DNA of 64,000 nucleotides, taken from Rhynchopus sp. YZ270_cl-10. Its lineage: Eukaryota > Euglenozoa > Diplonemea > Diplonemida > Diplonemidae. The notes under the pieces were generated by a model. It ran no database searches. It was given only the letters and a program-made list of their open reading frames with translations, and was not told the DNA's origin. The stretch covers positions 952,001 to 1,016,000 of the forward strand of contig OZ037847.1 in the NCBI GenBank assembly GCA_964035575.1, read 5' to 3'. The position numbers were made by a program, and so were the translations under genes. Of the stretch, positions 11,932 to 22,600 are shown piece after piece. Position 1 is the stretch's first letter; each line of letters opens with the position of its first letter.

Positions 11932-12289
11932 GGGGTCGAATAGTGCCCCCCTAAACAGTATACCCTTCCTGAGAAATTTTGGGACTTTTTAAAAAAAAAA
12001 ATTAACATTTTTCGCACCCTCTTTGCCTTCTTTTTGTTTAGAAAAGAAGGCAACGAGGGTGCGAAGAGAAATTTTATTTACTGGGGTGAAAGACCACAGA
12101 TGGTCAAAAGCGCCAAAATTTTGGTTTTAACAGCCTCAAATCATCGATATTAGCCCTATAAAGGAGGTCAAAAAAAAAAAATTGCCCTCCACTGCGAGTC
12201 CGCACTAAAAAAAAAATAGTTTAAAAATATGCCTGTCGGTTCGCCGAACAGTATACCCCAGGTATACTATTCGACCCCTTCCCCCCCAG
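11932..12289. mobile_element. TA-flanked MITE with internal hairpin
   Basis: The ends are inverted: CTGGAGGGGG then GGTCGAATAGT on the left, and on the complementary strand of the right end CTGGGGGGG then GGTCGAATAGT. Both ends abut TA (11930-11931 and 12290-12291), as expected for a TA target duplication of the Tc1/mariner type. Inside, 12011-12064 is a nearly perfect hairpin with arms of about 25 bases (TTCGCACCCT pairing with AGGGTGCGAA at its base). Bases 12081-12172 are related, in inverted orientation, to 26341-26425 in the larger TA-flanked element. It has no coding capacity. Confidence 0.7.
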
Positions 12290-12352
12290 TAAGCTTTTTT
12301 ATTTTTATTTTTATAAATGAACCAAAAGGAGTTCTTTCCCCCCTTTTTTTTG

Positions 12353-12481
12353 GTGACTAAGCACGAGAGGCTTAGGTTCATCTTATAAACTTTCCCCCCC
12401 TCAGTGCCTGCGTCCTCCGATGAATGGTAGAGGCGTTTGTACTTGCAACTTCTCTTTTCTTTTTCTTTTTCTCCCAAGCAG
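12353..12481 (+). repeat. Hairpin repeat joined to a polypyrimidine-CAG repeat
   Basis: It starts GTGACTAAGC, then a loop and GCTTAG, then GGTTCATCTTATAAAC. It is followed by a second repeat (CAGTGCCTGCGTCC, then GAGGCGTTTG and ACTTGCAACTT), a pyrimidine tract and CAAGCAG. A matching, shorter arrangement is at 63118-63220 inside an intron. The start resembles a 5' splice site and the end a 3' splice site, but the true introns in this window begin GTAT, so intron status is unproven. Confidence 0.5.
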
Positions 12482-13132
12482 CAGTGAAGACTGCTGGGCG
12501 ACGGATACACTAATCAACAAACCCGAAAAACAACAACAAGAAAATATGAAGAAAAAAAAAATTGGCTTCAGCAGAGCTAATCTTGAAGATGGCATGTTGG
12601 CCCCCACTTTTTTTTGTTTTGTTTAAAGGTGACTAAGCACAGAGAGGCTTGTGCTCATCTTAACGACTTTATTCTGCGTTTTTTGTTTTGTTTTTTTGTT
12701 TGTTTTTTGTTTGGAAAATCAAAAATAATAATAAAAAATGGTCGTTTGACAACGTGCGGCCCTCCTACTTGGTGGTAGTTACGGTCAATACAACCTTCGA
12801 TTCAAACAGCCAAATAACAAAAAAACATTTTTTTTTTTTCTACGCACACTGCTTTATGAGCGGAAAGTGTCACGTCGTTCGCTCACCCAACTACGCTCCG
12901 CAACACCACCACCCTACAGGTGTGGAGGTAGTGTGTGGAAGCGTCAACGCATCAAAACAACTACAAGAAGGGGGGTGAGGGAACGGCACGTGACACTTTA
13001 TGCACATAAAACGCTAGCCTTTACTTCCTTCAATAAGGAAATCACCACTACCACCCAAAGTGAGGCTTTGATGCGAAACGTTTTATTTTTTTTATTTTTG
13101 GCAAAAAAAACCCCCCATTTTTAAACACCTTT

Positions 13133-13512
13133 CATGGTACACAGAAGATCTTACCTCAGCAGATATGGAAGAGAAACACTGTTTTTAAAGATCTTAGTTT
13201 TCCCTGGGGAAATTAAGATCTTTGGTAATATCTTAGTTTTTGGGCATTTTCTTTTCGCGACCCAAGGTTTTGCAAGCCAAGAACGAGGTCAAAATATATT
13301 TTCTGTCTCAGATCGTCCCGATCTTTCAAATATGGCCAGGTGTCGATTTGAAGAAAATTACACCGGCGAGTGGGTGTTTTCGAGTTTTTTTACAGTGTAA
13401 AAATTGTTTAAGAGTGGATTTCACTAAGATCTTAGATACAACATTTTCCTAAGACAAGACAATGGGGGTTTTGGGACCCTCACCTCTTAGTTAAGATCTT
13501 CTGTTTATCATG
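13133..13512. mobile_element. MITE with 21-bp inverted ends and 6-bp duplication
   Basis: The ends share ACAGAAGATCTTA (left at 13141-13153, inverted at 13492-13504), extended outward to CATG on both sides with two mismatches. The hexamer ACCTTT occurs on both sides (13127-13132 and 13513-13518) as a target duplication. The interior has several AGATCTTAG-like motifs and no coding capacity. I cannot name the superfamily; a 6-bp duplication is not typical of Tc1/mariner or hAT. Confidence 0.65.
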
Positions 13513-14080
13513 ACCTTTTCAAATGTTTAAAAAGTTTGGCTTCTAATATGTAGTTGCTTCCCTCCCCCCTCCCCGTCTCCTTCTCCCTCAAACCCCACTC
13601 ACCTCCCCACTCAAGTTATGCGACCGCAACAAATACACCCCCCATCCCTCAGTATTTGAGCAAACAACAAAGCCCGCTTCTCCCCCCTTTTTTTAAAAAA
13701 GCTATCCGTTTATCCATCTCATTCCCAAAACACCAGTTTTTTAAAATTTCTCGGACAACTCTGTGCAAAAAACCTGCATTAGCTGATGCACGACAACGAT
13801 TGTGATAAACTTTTCCTTACCAGGTGTTCTGGTCATGCACTAAGCATCTAGGCACACTATCACGGGCTTTGTATGTCAAATCACATTGGGTGCGCATATC
13901 TGTGGAGTCTGACATAGAACCTTCCATGGAGCTGGTACTAATCTCTGATCCTAGGAGCGACCTGGTAACCCCCTCAGCGCTTTTGCCATACAGCTGAAAC
14001 TGATGCTGTACGATCAAGAGGCGAGTGTACTCCAAAACTTTTATTTCCCCCATCTCTTCCACCTTACCCACAGAGGGACA

Positions 14081-15724
14081 ATGGGTTGTACACAGGGGAA
14101 GGCCGCAGCAAAGCCGCCGAGGACCCCTCTCAGGACCCCGGAGTGTTCGCAGCCGAAGCCTGCCGCTTCACCGAGTTCTGCACAGTTTAATCCTCCGTCG
14201 CCTTTGCCTTGTCCGCTTCCTCCGTTTTTGCAGGACACACACGGTGATGTGCACAATGAGTACCGCCGCAAGCATCATGCCTGCGACCTGGTGTATGACG
14301 TCAACCTAGCGCGCAACGCAAAGGTCCAGGCAAACCTCTGTCTTAAGGCAGGGAAAATGCTCCATGGGACCTGCGACGGGGAAGGGCAGAACATCTACAC
14401 TATGTCGTACTCCGGCTACACACCCGACGACGAAACCGTTGCGACCAAGGCTGTCCGTGCCTGGTATGATACTGAGGTCTCAAAGTACACCGAAGCAGGC
14501 TGTGGTCTCAAGGGCATGCAGAACGGTGCGGGGCACTTCACCCAGGTTGTGTGGAAGGCTACGAATCGCTTTGGGATGGCGATTGCGCGGGAGGAAGGGC
14601 GGGTGTACGTGGTCACGAACTATGCTGAGGCAGGGAATGTGGCGGATGACCACTACATTCGGAGCAATGTGTGGATGCCGGGGGATCCTGATGCACCACC
14701 AGTTCCTTCGAAGGCAGCACTACCACGGGAATGCAACATGGAGCAGCTGCAGCAGGTCCATGCCGATGTGCACAACGCCTTCAGAAAGAAACATCGAGCA
14801 TGCGATCTTACATATGACGAAGCCCTGGCACGCAACGCACAAATACAGGCAGATATATGCCTCGAAGCAGGCAAAATGATGCACGGAACCTGCGACGAAG
14901 AAGGCCAAAACCTCTACATGCTTACCTTCGCTGGCTACACCCCCGACGGCGAAACTGTGGCCCGAGACGCTGTCACGCAATGGTACGAAACCGAGCTTCC
15001 CCTCTACCAAAAAGCTGGCGGTGGCATCAAGGGAATGCGAAACGATGCTGGCCACTTCACCCAGGTAGTGTGGAAGGGGACGACCCGGTTTGGGATGGCA
15101 ATTGCACGCAGTTCGAACATGGTCATTGTGTGTACAAACTATGCAGAGGCGGGGAACCTTGATGATGACTATTTCATTCGTAAAAATGTGTGGTTGCCAG
15201 GGGACCCTGATGAGCCGCCACCACCATCGAACAATATCATTGCACAGAATGCTTCAGATGTGAATCGTTTGCAGCACGTTGCTTTGGATATTGTTAATGC
15301 GCATCGTAAGAAGCATCATGTGAAAGTGGTCAAGCACGACGCGTCTCTTGCCGCAAAGGCACAAAAACATGCCGAAAAATGCGTCAAAGCAAAGAATCTC
15401 CAAGTCTACAACACCAAGGGAATAGGCGAAACACTCTACATGATATCCTTCGTTGGGGGCTCGCCTGACTGTGAAACCATCATGAAGGAGGCTATCGAAT
15501 CATGGTACGCAGATGTCGAAGTGTACAAAAAGCACGGCGGTGGAGTCAGCGGGCTCACAAATGGGGCCGGCAATTTCACACAACTCGTCTGGAAAGGAAG
15601 CACCAAGATGGGCCTTGGTTTTGCGAGGTCTGAGCACAACATATGCGTCATCGCCTTCTTCACACCTCAAGGCAACATCACTGATGAAGGCATCGTAAGG
15701 GCAAATGTTTACTTGCAACACTAA
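14081..15724 (+). CDS. Lipid-anchored protein with three CAP (SCP/PR-1) domains
   Basis: A 547-residue protein. I start at 14081 because an acceptor-like CAG ends at 14073, eight bases upstream. The N-terminus MGCTQGKAAAK has Gly2 for N-myristoylation and Cys3 for palmitoylation and no signal peptide, so I infer a membrane-tethered cytosolic protein rather than a secreted one. A Pro-rich linker (~12-50) leads to three tandem CAP domains (~52-205, ~223-375, ~395-547). The first two carry the family signatures GHFTQVVWK and TNYAEAGN. The third is more divergent (NFTQLVWKGSTKMGLG). The closest known analogue in design is GLIPR2/GAPR-1, a myristoylated CAP protein on Golgi membranes that has one domain. 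The triple arrangement looks like internal duplication. Confidence 0.85.
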   Translation: MGCTQGKAAAKPPRTPLRTPECSQPKPAASPSSAQFNPPSPLPCPLPPFLQDTHGDVHNEYRRKHHACDLVYDVNLARNAKVQANLCLKAGKMLHGTCDGEGQNIYTMSYSGYTPDDETVATKAVRAWYDTEVSKYTEAGCGLKGMQNGAGHFTQVVWKATNRFGMAIAREEGRVYVVTNYAEAGNVADDHYIRSNVWMPGDPDAPPVPSKAALPRECNMEQLQQVHADVHNAFRKKHRACDLTYDEALARNAQIQADICLEAGKMMHGTCDEEGQNLYMLTFAGYTPDGETVARDAVTQWYETELPLYQKAGGGIKGMRNDAGHFTQVVWKGTTRFGMAIARSSNMVIVCTNYAEAGNLDDDYFIRKNVWLPGDPDEPPPPSNNIIAQNASDVNRLQHVALDIVNAHRKKHHVKVVKHDASLAAKAQKHAEKCVKAKNLQVYNTKGIGETLYMISFVGGSPDCETIMKEAIESWYADVEVYKKHGGGVSGLTNGAGNFTQLVWKGSTKMGLGFARSEHNICVIAFFTPQGNITDEGIVRANVYLQH

Positions 15725-16917
15725 AAAAAGGCTCTTTCTTTAGCAACCATTTTTGCTTTTTTTTAAAATTTCTCTTTTCTTTTTCTTGACGTCTGTAGAG
15801 GCGGCTAAAAATCTTTTTATCCTTTTTTGAAGTCTTTGAAGCCACCTCAGATTTTCCATGGGGGAATTTTTTTTAAAAGATGAATTGTGAGCAGGGATTT
15901 TTCTAAATGTGGATTGGGATTGGGATTTCCGGAAAATAAAAAAATTCCCTGAAAAAAATTCCTTGTTTTTCCCTACAGCAATTTCAGGTACATTCTACCC
16001 CACCCCACCCCCAGAGAGTTTCGCCTGTGGGATGCGATCGATCAACGCGATCAAATAAAGCGAAAAAAGGGGGGAACAAAAAAATAAAATCCCGGATTTT
16101 CGAGAAAAAAATTGGCTCTGCAGGCGGTTGCTGTAGTTGTGGGTGCGGATGTTCACGTCAGTTGCAGGCAAACGTCCAGCATCAGAGACATTTGAGGTTG
16201 TGCACAAGAAGAAGGAGAAGACGTGTCAATCGCATTCAATTATGAGGGTTGGAAGACGGAGGAGATCTCAGATGGTGCGTACCGTGGCTTCGCCAGGAAC
16301 CTTTGGGTGCCTAATGACCGCCGTTTCTTTCATAAATGTACCGAGGTTACTGATAAGGCTGATACACTACGGCTTGTGGTTCACCCCTCCCCACCCGCCT
16401 TTTGTGCATCAGAGGGAGAAAGCGCCACGCCTCCCTGCACTGGCAGGGAGTCGCGAGCGCGAAGCGCGCAGCGACCGCTTTACGGGGGGAAAGCTCGGGA
16501 CCCCAAATCACCCCCGTTTTAGCCAAAAGGGGTGATTGGTGAGTGACCTGTCGACATGTCGGGGGAAAAAATATTTTTTTCCACAAAAAGGTCAAAAAAC
16601 GGCCCAAAAAATATACCAAAAAAAACAGGAAATTTTTTGGATTGGGATTTCGGAATTTGGCCAAAAAGGGACGGATTTAGAGATATCCTTGATTGTGAGT
16701 TTAGAGTGCTGTGGGTTTCTTTGTTTCATATAAAACGGCATCTCTGTGAATGAGCAAAAAACCGCAAGCAATAAAAACACACACACACACTGATCTTTTT
16801 TTATCATTTTTAATGGATTGCAGAGTTCTTTGCCTTTTTAAAGACGGATTCCTTTTCTAAGATGGGTAGCGTGGCGAACATTTATTGATCTCTCTCCTTT
16901 TGGTTAGGTGACTAATC

Positions 16918-17099
16918 ACAGAGAGGCTTAACCAAGAGGTTCATTTTTACCGACTTCTTTTCGGTCCACAGAAACCAATAGTCTTTACCTACCTTCCGTA
17001 GTGCAAAGGCTTCGGCCAACATTGAATACCGACCCTATTAGCCCGAGTGAGTTCTTAGGCGATTGTTGACAAAAAAATAAAAAAAATAAAAATAAAAAA
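16918..17099 (+). repeat. SINE-like composite repeat with A-rich tail
   Basis: It starts with the hairpin repeat (GTGACTAATCACAGAGAGGC), continues through a segment with GTGCAAAGGCTTCGGCCAAC and GGCGATTGTTGAC, and ends in an A-rich tract. The same order is seen at 58897-59069 and its 3' half near 18680-18790. The A-rich end suggests spread by retroposition, but there is no clear polymerase III promoter. Confidence 0.5.
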
Positions 17100-17330
17100 G
17101 CAGGGAAGTTCCTAAGTGGGACCGAGAACATGAAATTCTGGATTTTAGTTTTTTTTTCCTTTTTTTTTTTCCTTTTTTTCCTTGGGGGGCTTTCTTGTGG
17201 TTTCTAGTGGGTTTCACTGTAGGTGACACACCACCAGTGTGGTGAAATGGTCGAAACTCTCAAAAGCAAGAGTTTTCAGGGGGCAAGAAAAAAAAAATTG
17301 ACAACAAAATCCTGCACCGTCAGGGCTGTA

Positions 17331-17480
17331 CCCCCAATTTTTTTTTGCCTGCGGCGCCATTTTTCATTTTTTGCTCTGCAAAAAAGGGTTCGTTGGAAGC
17401 TAGATTTTTACACTGTACTCAAAATTTTTTGCCTGCGGCGCCATTTATATTATTTTTTGCTCCGCAAAAAGAGAAGTGCA
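17331..17480. repeat. Interspersed repeat with paired TGCCTGCGGCGCCAT blocks
   Basis: Two blocks TTTGCCTGCGGCGCCATTT lie ~80 bp apart, each followed by TTTTTTGCTC(T/C)GCAAAAA. The same arrangement occurs inverted at 61875-62040, inside intron 2 of the lysine-rich gene. No coding capacity. Confidence 0.65.
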
Positions 17481-19220
17481 ACGCCTCACCGTTCATCGGC
17501 GGAAGCACTGGTTCCACGGGTTATCGAACCCCAGAGAGCACTTCATTGGCATGCACGCGGTTACCGCGAGGGAGCGTGTATGCAGGTACAAAATCACTGC
17601 CCCATCCAAATAATATTCCCAACGTCTTTGGGGGTCCCCTTGCATTTTGCAGCCAAAAATGCAACTAGACCAAAGCTGCAAAAAGTTCCGCGCGAGTGTA
17701 GCGCGCCCGGGTTTGGGACCCCTTTTTGAATTTCGAAGGGCGGTTAAAGTGGGCCCAGAATCACAGTTCTGACACTCATTTAGCATTGTGAGCAACTCAC
17801 TAGTGGTCGTAACCAAAATTTGTATCAATCAAGAACTTGTCCATTTTCTCGAAATGACCCCACTACAGTGAGGGTAGAGCTCGGAAAGCCCGAAAAAGGG
17901 CAAAAAACCCCACCCAAAAAAAGGAAAAAAACGGGAACATAAATCCAGAATTTTGCTGTTTTTCCCGAGAACAAGGAACAACCCTGTAAAAAAGCAACGA
18001 CGGCAAAAGCTCTCCTTAAGTCTATTTGTTTCAGGGTTTATATCTCCAACTTTTCCGCCCCCAAAAAACGTTTTGTTTCACGACAACAAAATTTTTTTCC
18101 CCTCCCCCATCCTGAGTTACGTTATGGATACCTGATACACATATGATTCTATGAGAGTATTGTTCTCCTTGACGGAGCCCCCCCTATAGTTTTAATTGTA
18201 GGCCCGCTCTACGTGAAAATGTATTTTCATTTAATACCCATCTCACCCCCAGCACCCCCTTTTTTTTAACAGATTGTAGCAGTAGATATAAGACTAAAAA
18301 TAAAAATGCTCAAAAAAAAATGCAGTGTGCCTCTAGGCGCAAGGCATGGGACGAAGATTATAACATTGCAACCAGAACCTGATTTGGTCGATACAACAAG
18401 CGTGGGGATTACAAGAAAAAAGCGAAGGGGCTACACGCTTGTCAATTTTTCAATTTTCAACAACAGCAAGAAACCCTCAAAAATGGGTTCATATTATTAT
18501 TGGTAAACAATGTTATTTCAATGAGGATACGAGACCTCCCCTTTTTTGCCAGTTATGCACACGTTTAGGAAGGGTAACTTCCTCTTTAGCCTGCCGACTC
18601 CATTTTTTTTGGAGATTCCAGGACTGTACATGCTCCGTTCCCTAAAAGGAATAGAATTTTTTTTTTTTTTTTTAAATTGTCGATGCCTTTGCAGTACAAA
18701 GGCTTCGGCTGAACATTGAGTACAGATCTTTATACCAAAAGGTGTAAAGTGATGGTCGATTCAACAATAAAAAAGAAAAATAAAAACGTTCTGAAGACAC
18801 CCCGTAGCTATCCCAAGGCATCTGCACATCCTGTACGTCCCAGATTGCCTCATAACCTTCCTGCACCGTACCATGTTCGTAACACCTTTCCCTTACGTGC
18901 GCCCCCCTGCGACCTAACTTCCCCATAATATTATGAACAAATGAAATAAAGCCAAAAAAATGGAATGCAAAATAAAACCATTCAAAACTTGGGTGTCCAC
19001 ACTAACAACCAAGTCTTTTCTTCGAAATTCTTTTTTTTTTTAAATGTAAAAATGGCGTCCTTTCGTGTCTTTTTTAAGATGATTATTCTTATCGATTTTT
19101 CGTCTTTTTCTTGTGTGTGTGACAGAGGGGGGGTTTTTTTTTAGTCCGGATTTTTCGAGCAGTGGGGGGTGAAGAAATTTTCTTCAATTTTTTCCAATAA
19201 ACCCCCCCCGTAAAAAAGAA

Positions 19221-19268
19221 AAGTTTATAAGATGATCCTATGACTCAGCCTCTCGTGCTCAGTCATCT
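19221..19268 (-). repeat. Hairpin repeat, inverted copy
   Basis: On the - strand it reads GATGACTGAGCACGAGAGG, then TCATCTTATAAACTTTTC. It is the only copy of this family I found on the - strand; about twelve others are on +. Confidence 0.6.
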
Positions 19269-19655
19269 AAAAAAACAACCTCGGGTGTGTGGAATAATAT
19301 TTTCTGATGGTTTAAACGGTATCAATACCATAGCAAAACAAAACAGCAGAGAAAAAAAGCAGTGACAAAACGTAAAACAACAATGGGGGATGAAGGGAAC
19401 GAAAAGTCCTGGGCATGCGTATTGCAGAAAAAAAAGAACCCAGGGCGGGGGCAACTACACTAACCCCAAACTATTTTATCAAAAAAAAATGAAATAATAC
19501 AACGGAAAGCTGCCAAAGCAACATCCGCAATACAGCCCACCACCTCCACCTTACATACCTTTGCCTTCCACGCGACCTTCCCTCTCTCCCTATCTACCCT
19601 ACCTTACAGTCATTATTTTTGGGGTAATTAATTTACAACTTTATCTCTTTTTTCA

Positions 19656-22600
19656 ATGTCTGACCCTGAGGTGGACGAACCGGAGCTGTCTGTGGAGGAA
19701 ACACTGATGCGGTTGGAGATGGAGATCGAGATGTACCATAGTGAGAATGGGGAGACGACGCAGTCGGGTGAATGCGAGGAACGTGTCAAACAGTACTTGA
19801 AGCTTGCGTTCAAGGTGTGCACTCCGTTGACACAGCAACGCCGCCATGGTCGTGTATTAGATCTCATCAACAGAATGGAGGAGCTGACTGCAGCCTCTAC
19901 GGGCTACTTTGTATCCCAAACACTGCGTACAAGATGGCGTGATAAAGTCTTCGCTTTACTCCGCAGATTCGAAAACAAACGTGCCCGCGCCTCCTTCTCA
20001 CGCAGCTGGAGTCCCGAAGAGAATGACACTGGGTTAGACTATCTCACCAACCCTCCCGTCGTTTTCAAACACGCTACTCCATCATTTTACGCAAAGTACA
20101 CCAAAACATATGAAACGCCAGCTCCGAAGCCTCCGTTGGAACCACCACCACCGCCGCCTCCACCGCTACCACCAGCTCCGCTAATGGAGGCACCAACAGA
20201 GGCACCACCGGCATCGCCGTACGAACCCACCACACCAGCTGTGGAGCAAACCATGCAGGAAGGTGTGCCACCCAATGCGGAAGGTGCGGAAGGCTACACC
20301 TTCAAGCCAATGGAGGTGCCGGGGACAATACATAAACCATTGCCGATTGTGCCGCAGTCGCCGAAAATGGTGGATTGTGAGTCGCTGGGAAGCTCCGGAA
20401 GCCGTGCCAGCGCTTTGAGGGAGTTGATGGAGTTGTACGACATGCCCGACTGCATTGAGAGTGACGGTCTCAGCAGTGTCACAGAAAAGAAGGCAAAACA
20501 TAAAAGGGCAAAGAAAAAGAAGAAGAAGAAGGCCCCCTCACACAAAACCTCTGAGCACATCGATGACGACCACGAGAAATTCTTTACTGGGAGATCTGGT
20601 ATTCTTGGCCAACCGAAGATTCCACGACAAGCATCGCATCACTCTCAGCAGCGTGGTGTATTGCAACGCGCGCATTTCAAATTAAATCGCAAACCCAAAC
20701 AGAAGGAGGACCGTTTCAAGCATCCGAGCCCTCCTAAACAGACAAAACTACAGCCACAAAAACCGACACAAAAACAACCACAAAAACCTACACATCCAAA
20801 CAGACGTCCTCAGCCCCAAGCCGAACCAGAAAAACCACCACAGAAGAAGTCCGGAAAGAAGAAAAAGCCTATCAACCCTTTGTACAAAAACAATGAAACG
20901 ATTCCGAGCAGTTTTGAGTCATTGCTGCCGTCCATCGATGAGGAGGTAGGGGAGGTTCGAAGGTCGAGCCAGCAGCTTGCGTTGACCGCAGACTCATTAC
21001 GCATGCAGGACCGTTTCCTCGAGGTGCAAGGGGTAAAGAAGCGCGTCGTTCTGGACACACTTAAGTTCGTCGAGCCCCCCTCCGCGGATGACGTCGTTAC
21101 CACAGCACACTCCACCTTCTTCAGCAGTGCAGTGCACGAATACTACGACGAACCTCACATCCCTCCCATTCCTCATCTAAAAGGAAACTTTCCAACAAAG
21201 GTTAAAGCATATCTGAGGCATCAGCACATCCAAAACGATATTTATGTGAAAAGCGAACAGCCGAAGAAAAAGAAGAAAAAGAAGCCTCCAAAAAGGGCGC
21301 ATTCAGTGCTGAAAGGGTTTGAAGAGCATACCACTGCGGCGCCGAAGGAGGAGAGGGTATCACTGCCGGATATGGTAGGGTTTCTTGGTGGGGGAGGGGA
21401 GATGGAGGTGACAAATGATAGGATGTTTGGTTTGGAGGAGGAAAAGCTTCCGACAAAGACGAAATCGCTTACAACACGCACCAAACAGAAGGGAGGCAAG
21501 ACAGTCCACACACCTGCCCCTCCACCCCACGACGTCCACAGCCCCACAAGCACCGCACCCGACAGAGTAGAAGACCTTCTCCTCCTCCCCATAGCTGAAG
21601 ATGACCAACGTAGCACTGCTCTTGAAGTAATCAACGCTCTTTTAACTGCCGATAGCAATCACAAAAAGGCGAATATAGAAAACAAAATGTCTCTCTTTCA
21701 GGTTATAGGCCAAGCGCAAGAATTGAAACCCCCAGAGATAGAGAAAGAAGAGGATGAAGAAAAAGAGCGAGAAAAGGAGGAGAAGGAGAAGGAAAGGGAA
21801 AGGGAAAAGGAATTGGAGCGGGAAAGGGAGGAGAAGGAGAAGGTAGAGGAGCAGCCGGTTGAGTCTGCACCGGATGCGTTGTTTGATGGGTTCAGCTTTG
21901 ACGGAGAGGATATGTTTAGTGGCGAAAAGGAGGATCTGTTAGTTGACGATGGTTCCGACACTACAAGCGATGCCCCATCTGACCCTCCTCCTATCACCGC
22001 CGTCAACGCTACCCCTACACCAGACGAAGCAGCGGAAGAAGAAGAAGAAGAGGAAGAAGAAGAGGAAGAAGAAGAACCCGAGACACCTGCAGTCGAAGAG
22101 GTGGAAGAAGAAGGAGAAAGAGAAGGGGAAGGAGAAGGAGAAGGAGACGTGGCTTCGGTTGAGGGCAGTCTCGTAGGGTCAGGTGGTAGTGAACAGGAAG
22201 AAGAAAGGGAGGAGAATAAAACACAAACTGCGGCAGATGACGGCGAGACAATCGCATCGTTGCAGCCGAGCATCACCATTGAACGGGGGGAGGAAGAGGA
22301 GCCAGAGGAGCGAAGCGAAGCTGGTACTCCACAGGATGGGTCAGAAACGGGGAACGAGACAGAGGATGGCGGGTTTTCGTGTAGGGAAACGCAGAGGAAT
22401 GACAGCCAGACTACCTTGGGTGAGTGGGATGCCCTCGGAGATGTTCCTATTACCCCAAGCCGGTCTGCTTTTAGAAATAGCTTTTCGTTTCCAACACGGC
22501 GTGTCAGTATATTAGAAGCTACACCGCTTGAGATGGCGATGTCCCCTGTAACGTTACGACACCGAGCTACCATTGTCCTCAACGATGACGAAATGCTTGC

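Larger units (their letters stand above)
5502..14080. other. Gene-poor T-rich region with interspersed repeats
   Basis: About 8.5 kb without a convincing gene. It is dominated by T or A homopolymers (for example near 6361-6408, 8110-8140 and 10829-10867). It holds copies of the short hairpin repeat beginning GGTGACTAAGC (near 6028, 8009, 12353, 12629), an inverted repeat at 9238-9299 and MITEs at 11932-12289 and 13133-13512. The stretch 8630-8815 is less T-rich and more complex, but I cannot identify it. All open frames here are short and of low-complexity composition. Confidence 0.6.
15725..19655. other. Gene-poor, repeat-rich spacer
   Basis: About 3.9 kb without a convincing gene. It contains part of the composite repeat that begins GCGTACCGTGGCTTCGCC (16266-16380, inverted relative to a copy at about 32575-32661), the hairpin/A-rich composite at 16918-17099, a GCGGCGCC repeat at 17331-17480, a similar A-rich piece near 18680-18790, and an inverted hairpin repeat at 19221-19268. 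The ORF at 17223-17729 runs through repeat DNA and is rejected. Confidence 0.55.

Noticed and set aside
17223-17729. 168-residue plus-strand ORF
   Set aside because: It runs through the GCGGCGCC repeat and other interspersed DNA.
15892-17989. CAGGG ends at 15892 and (inverted) 17989 as a possible hAT element
   Set aside because: The ends agree only over the first few bases and no 8-bp duplication is present.
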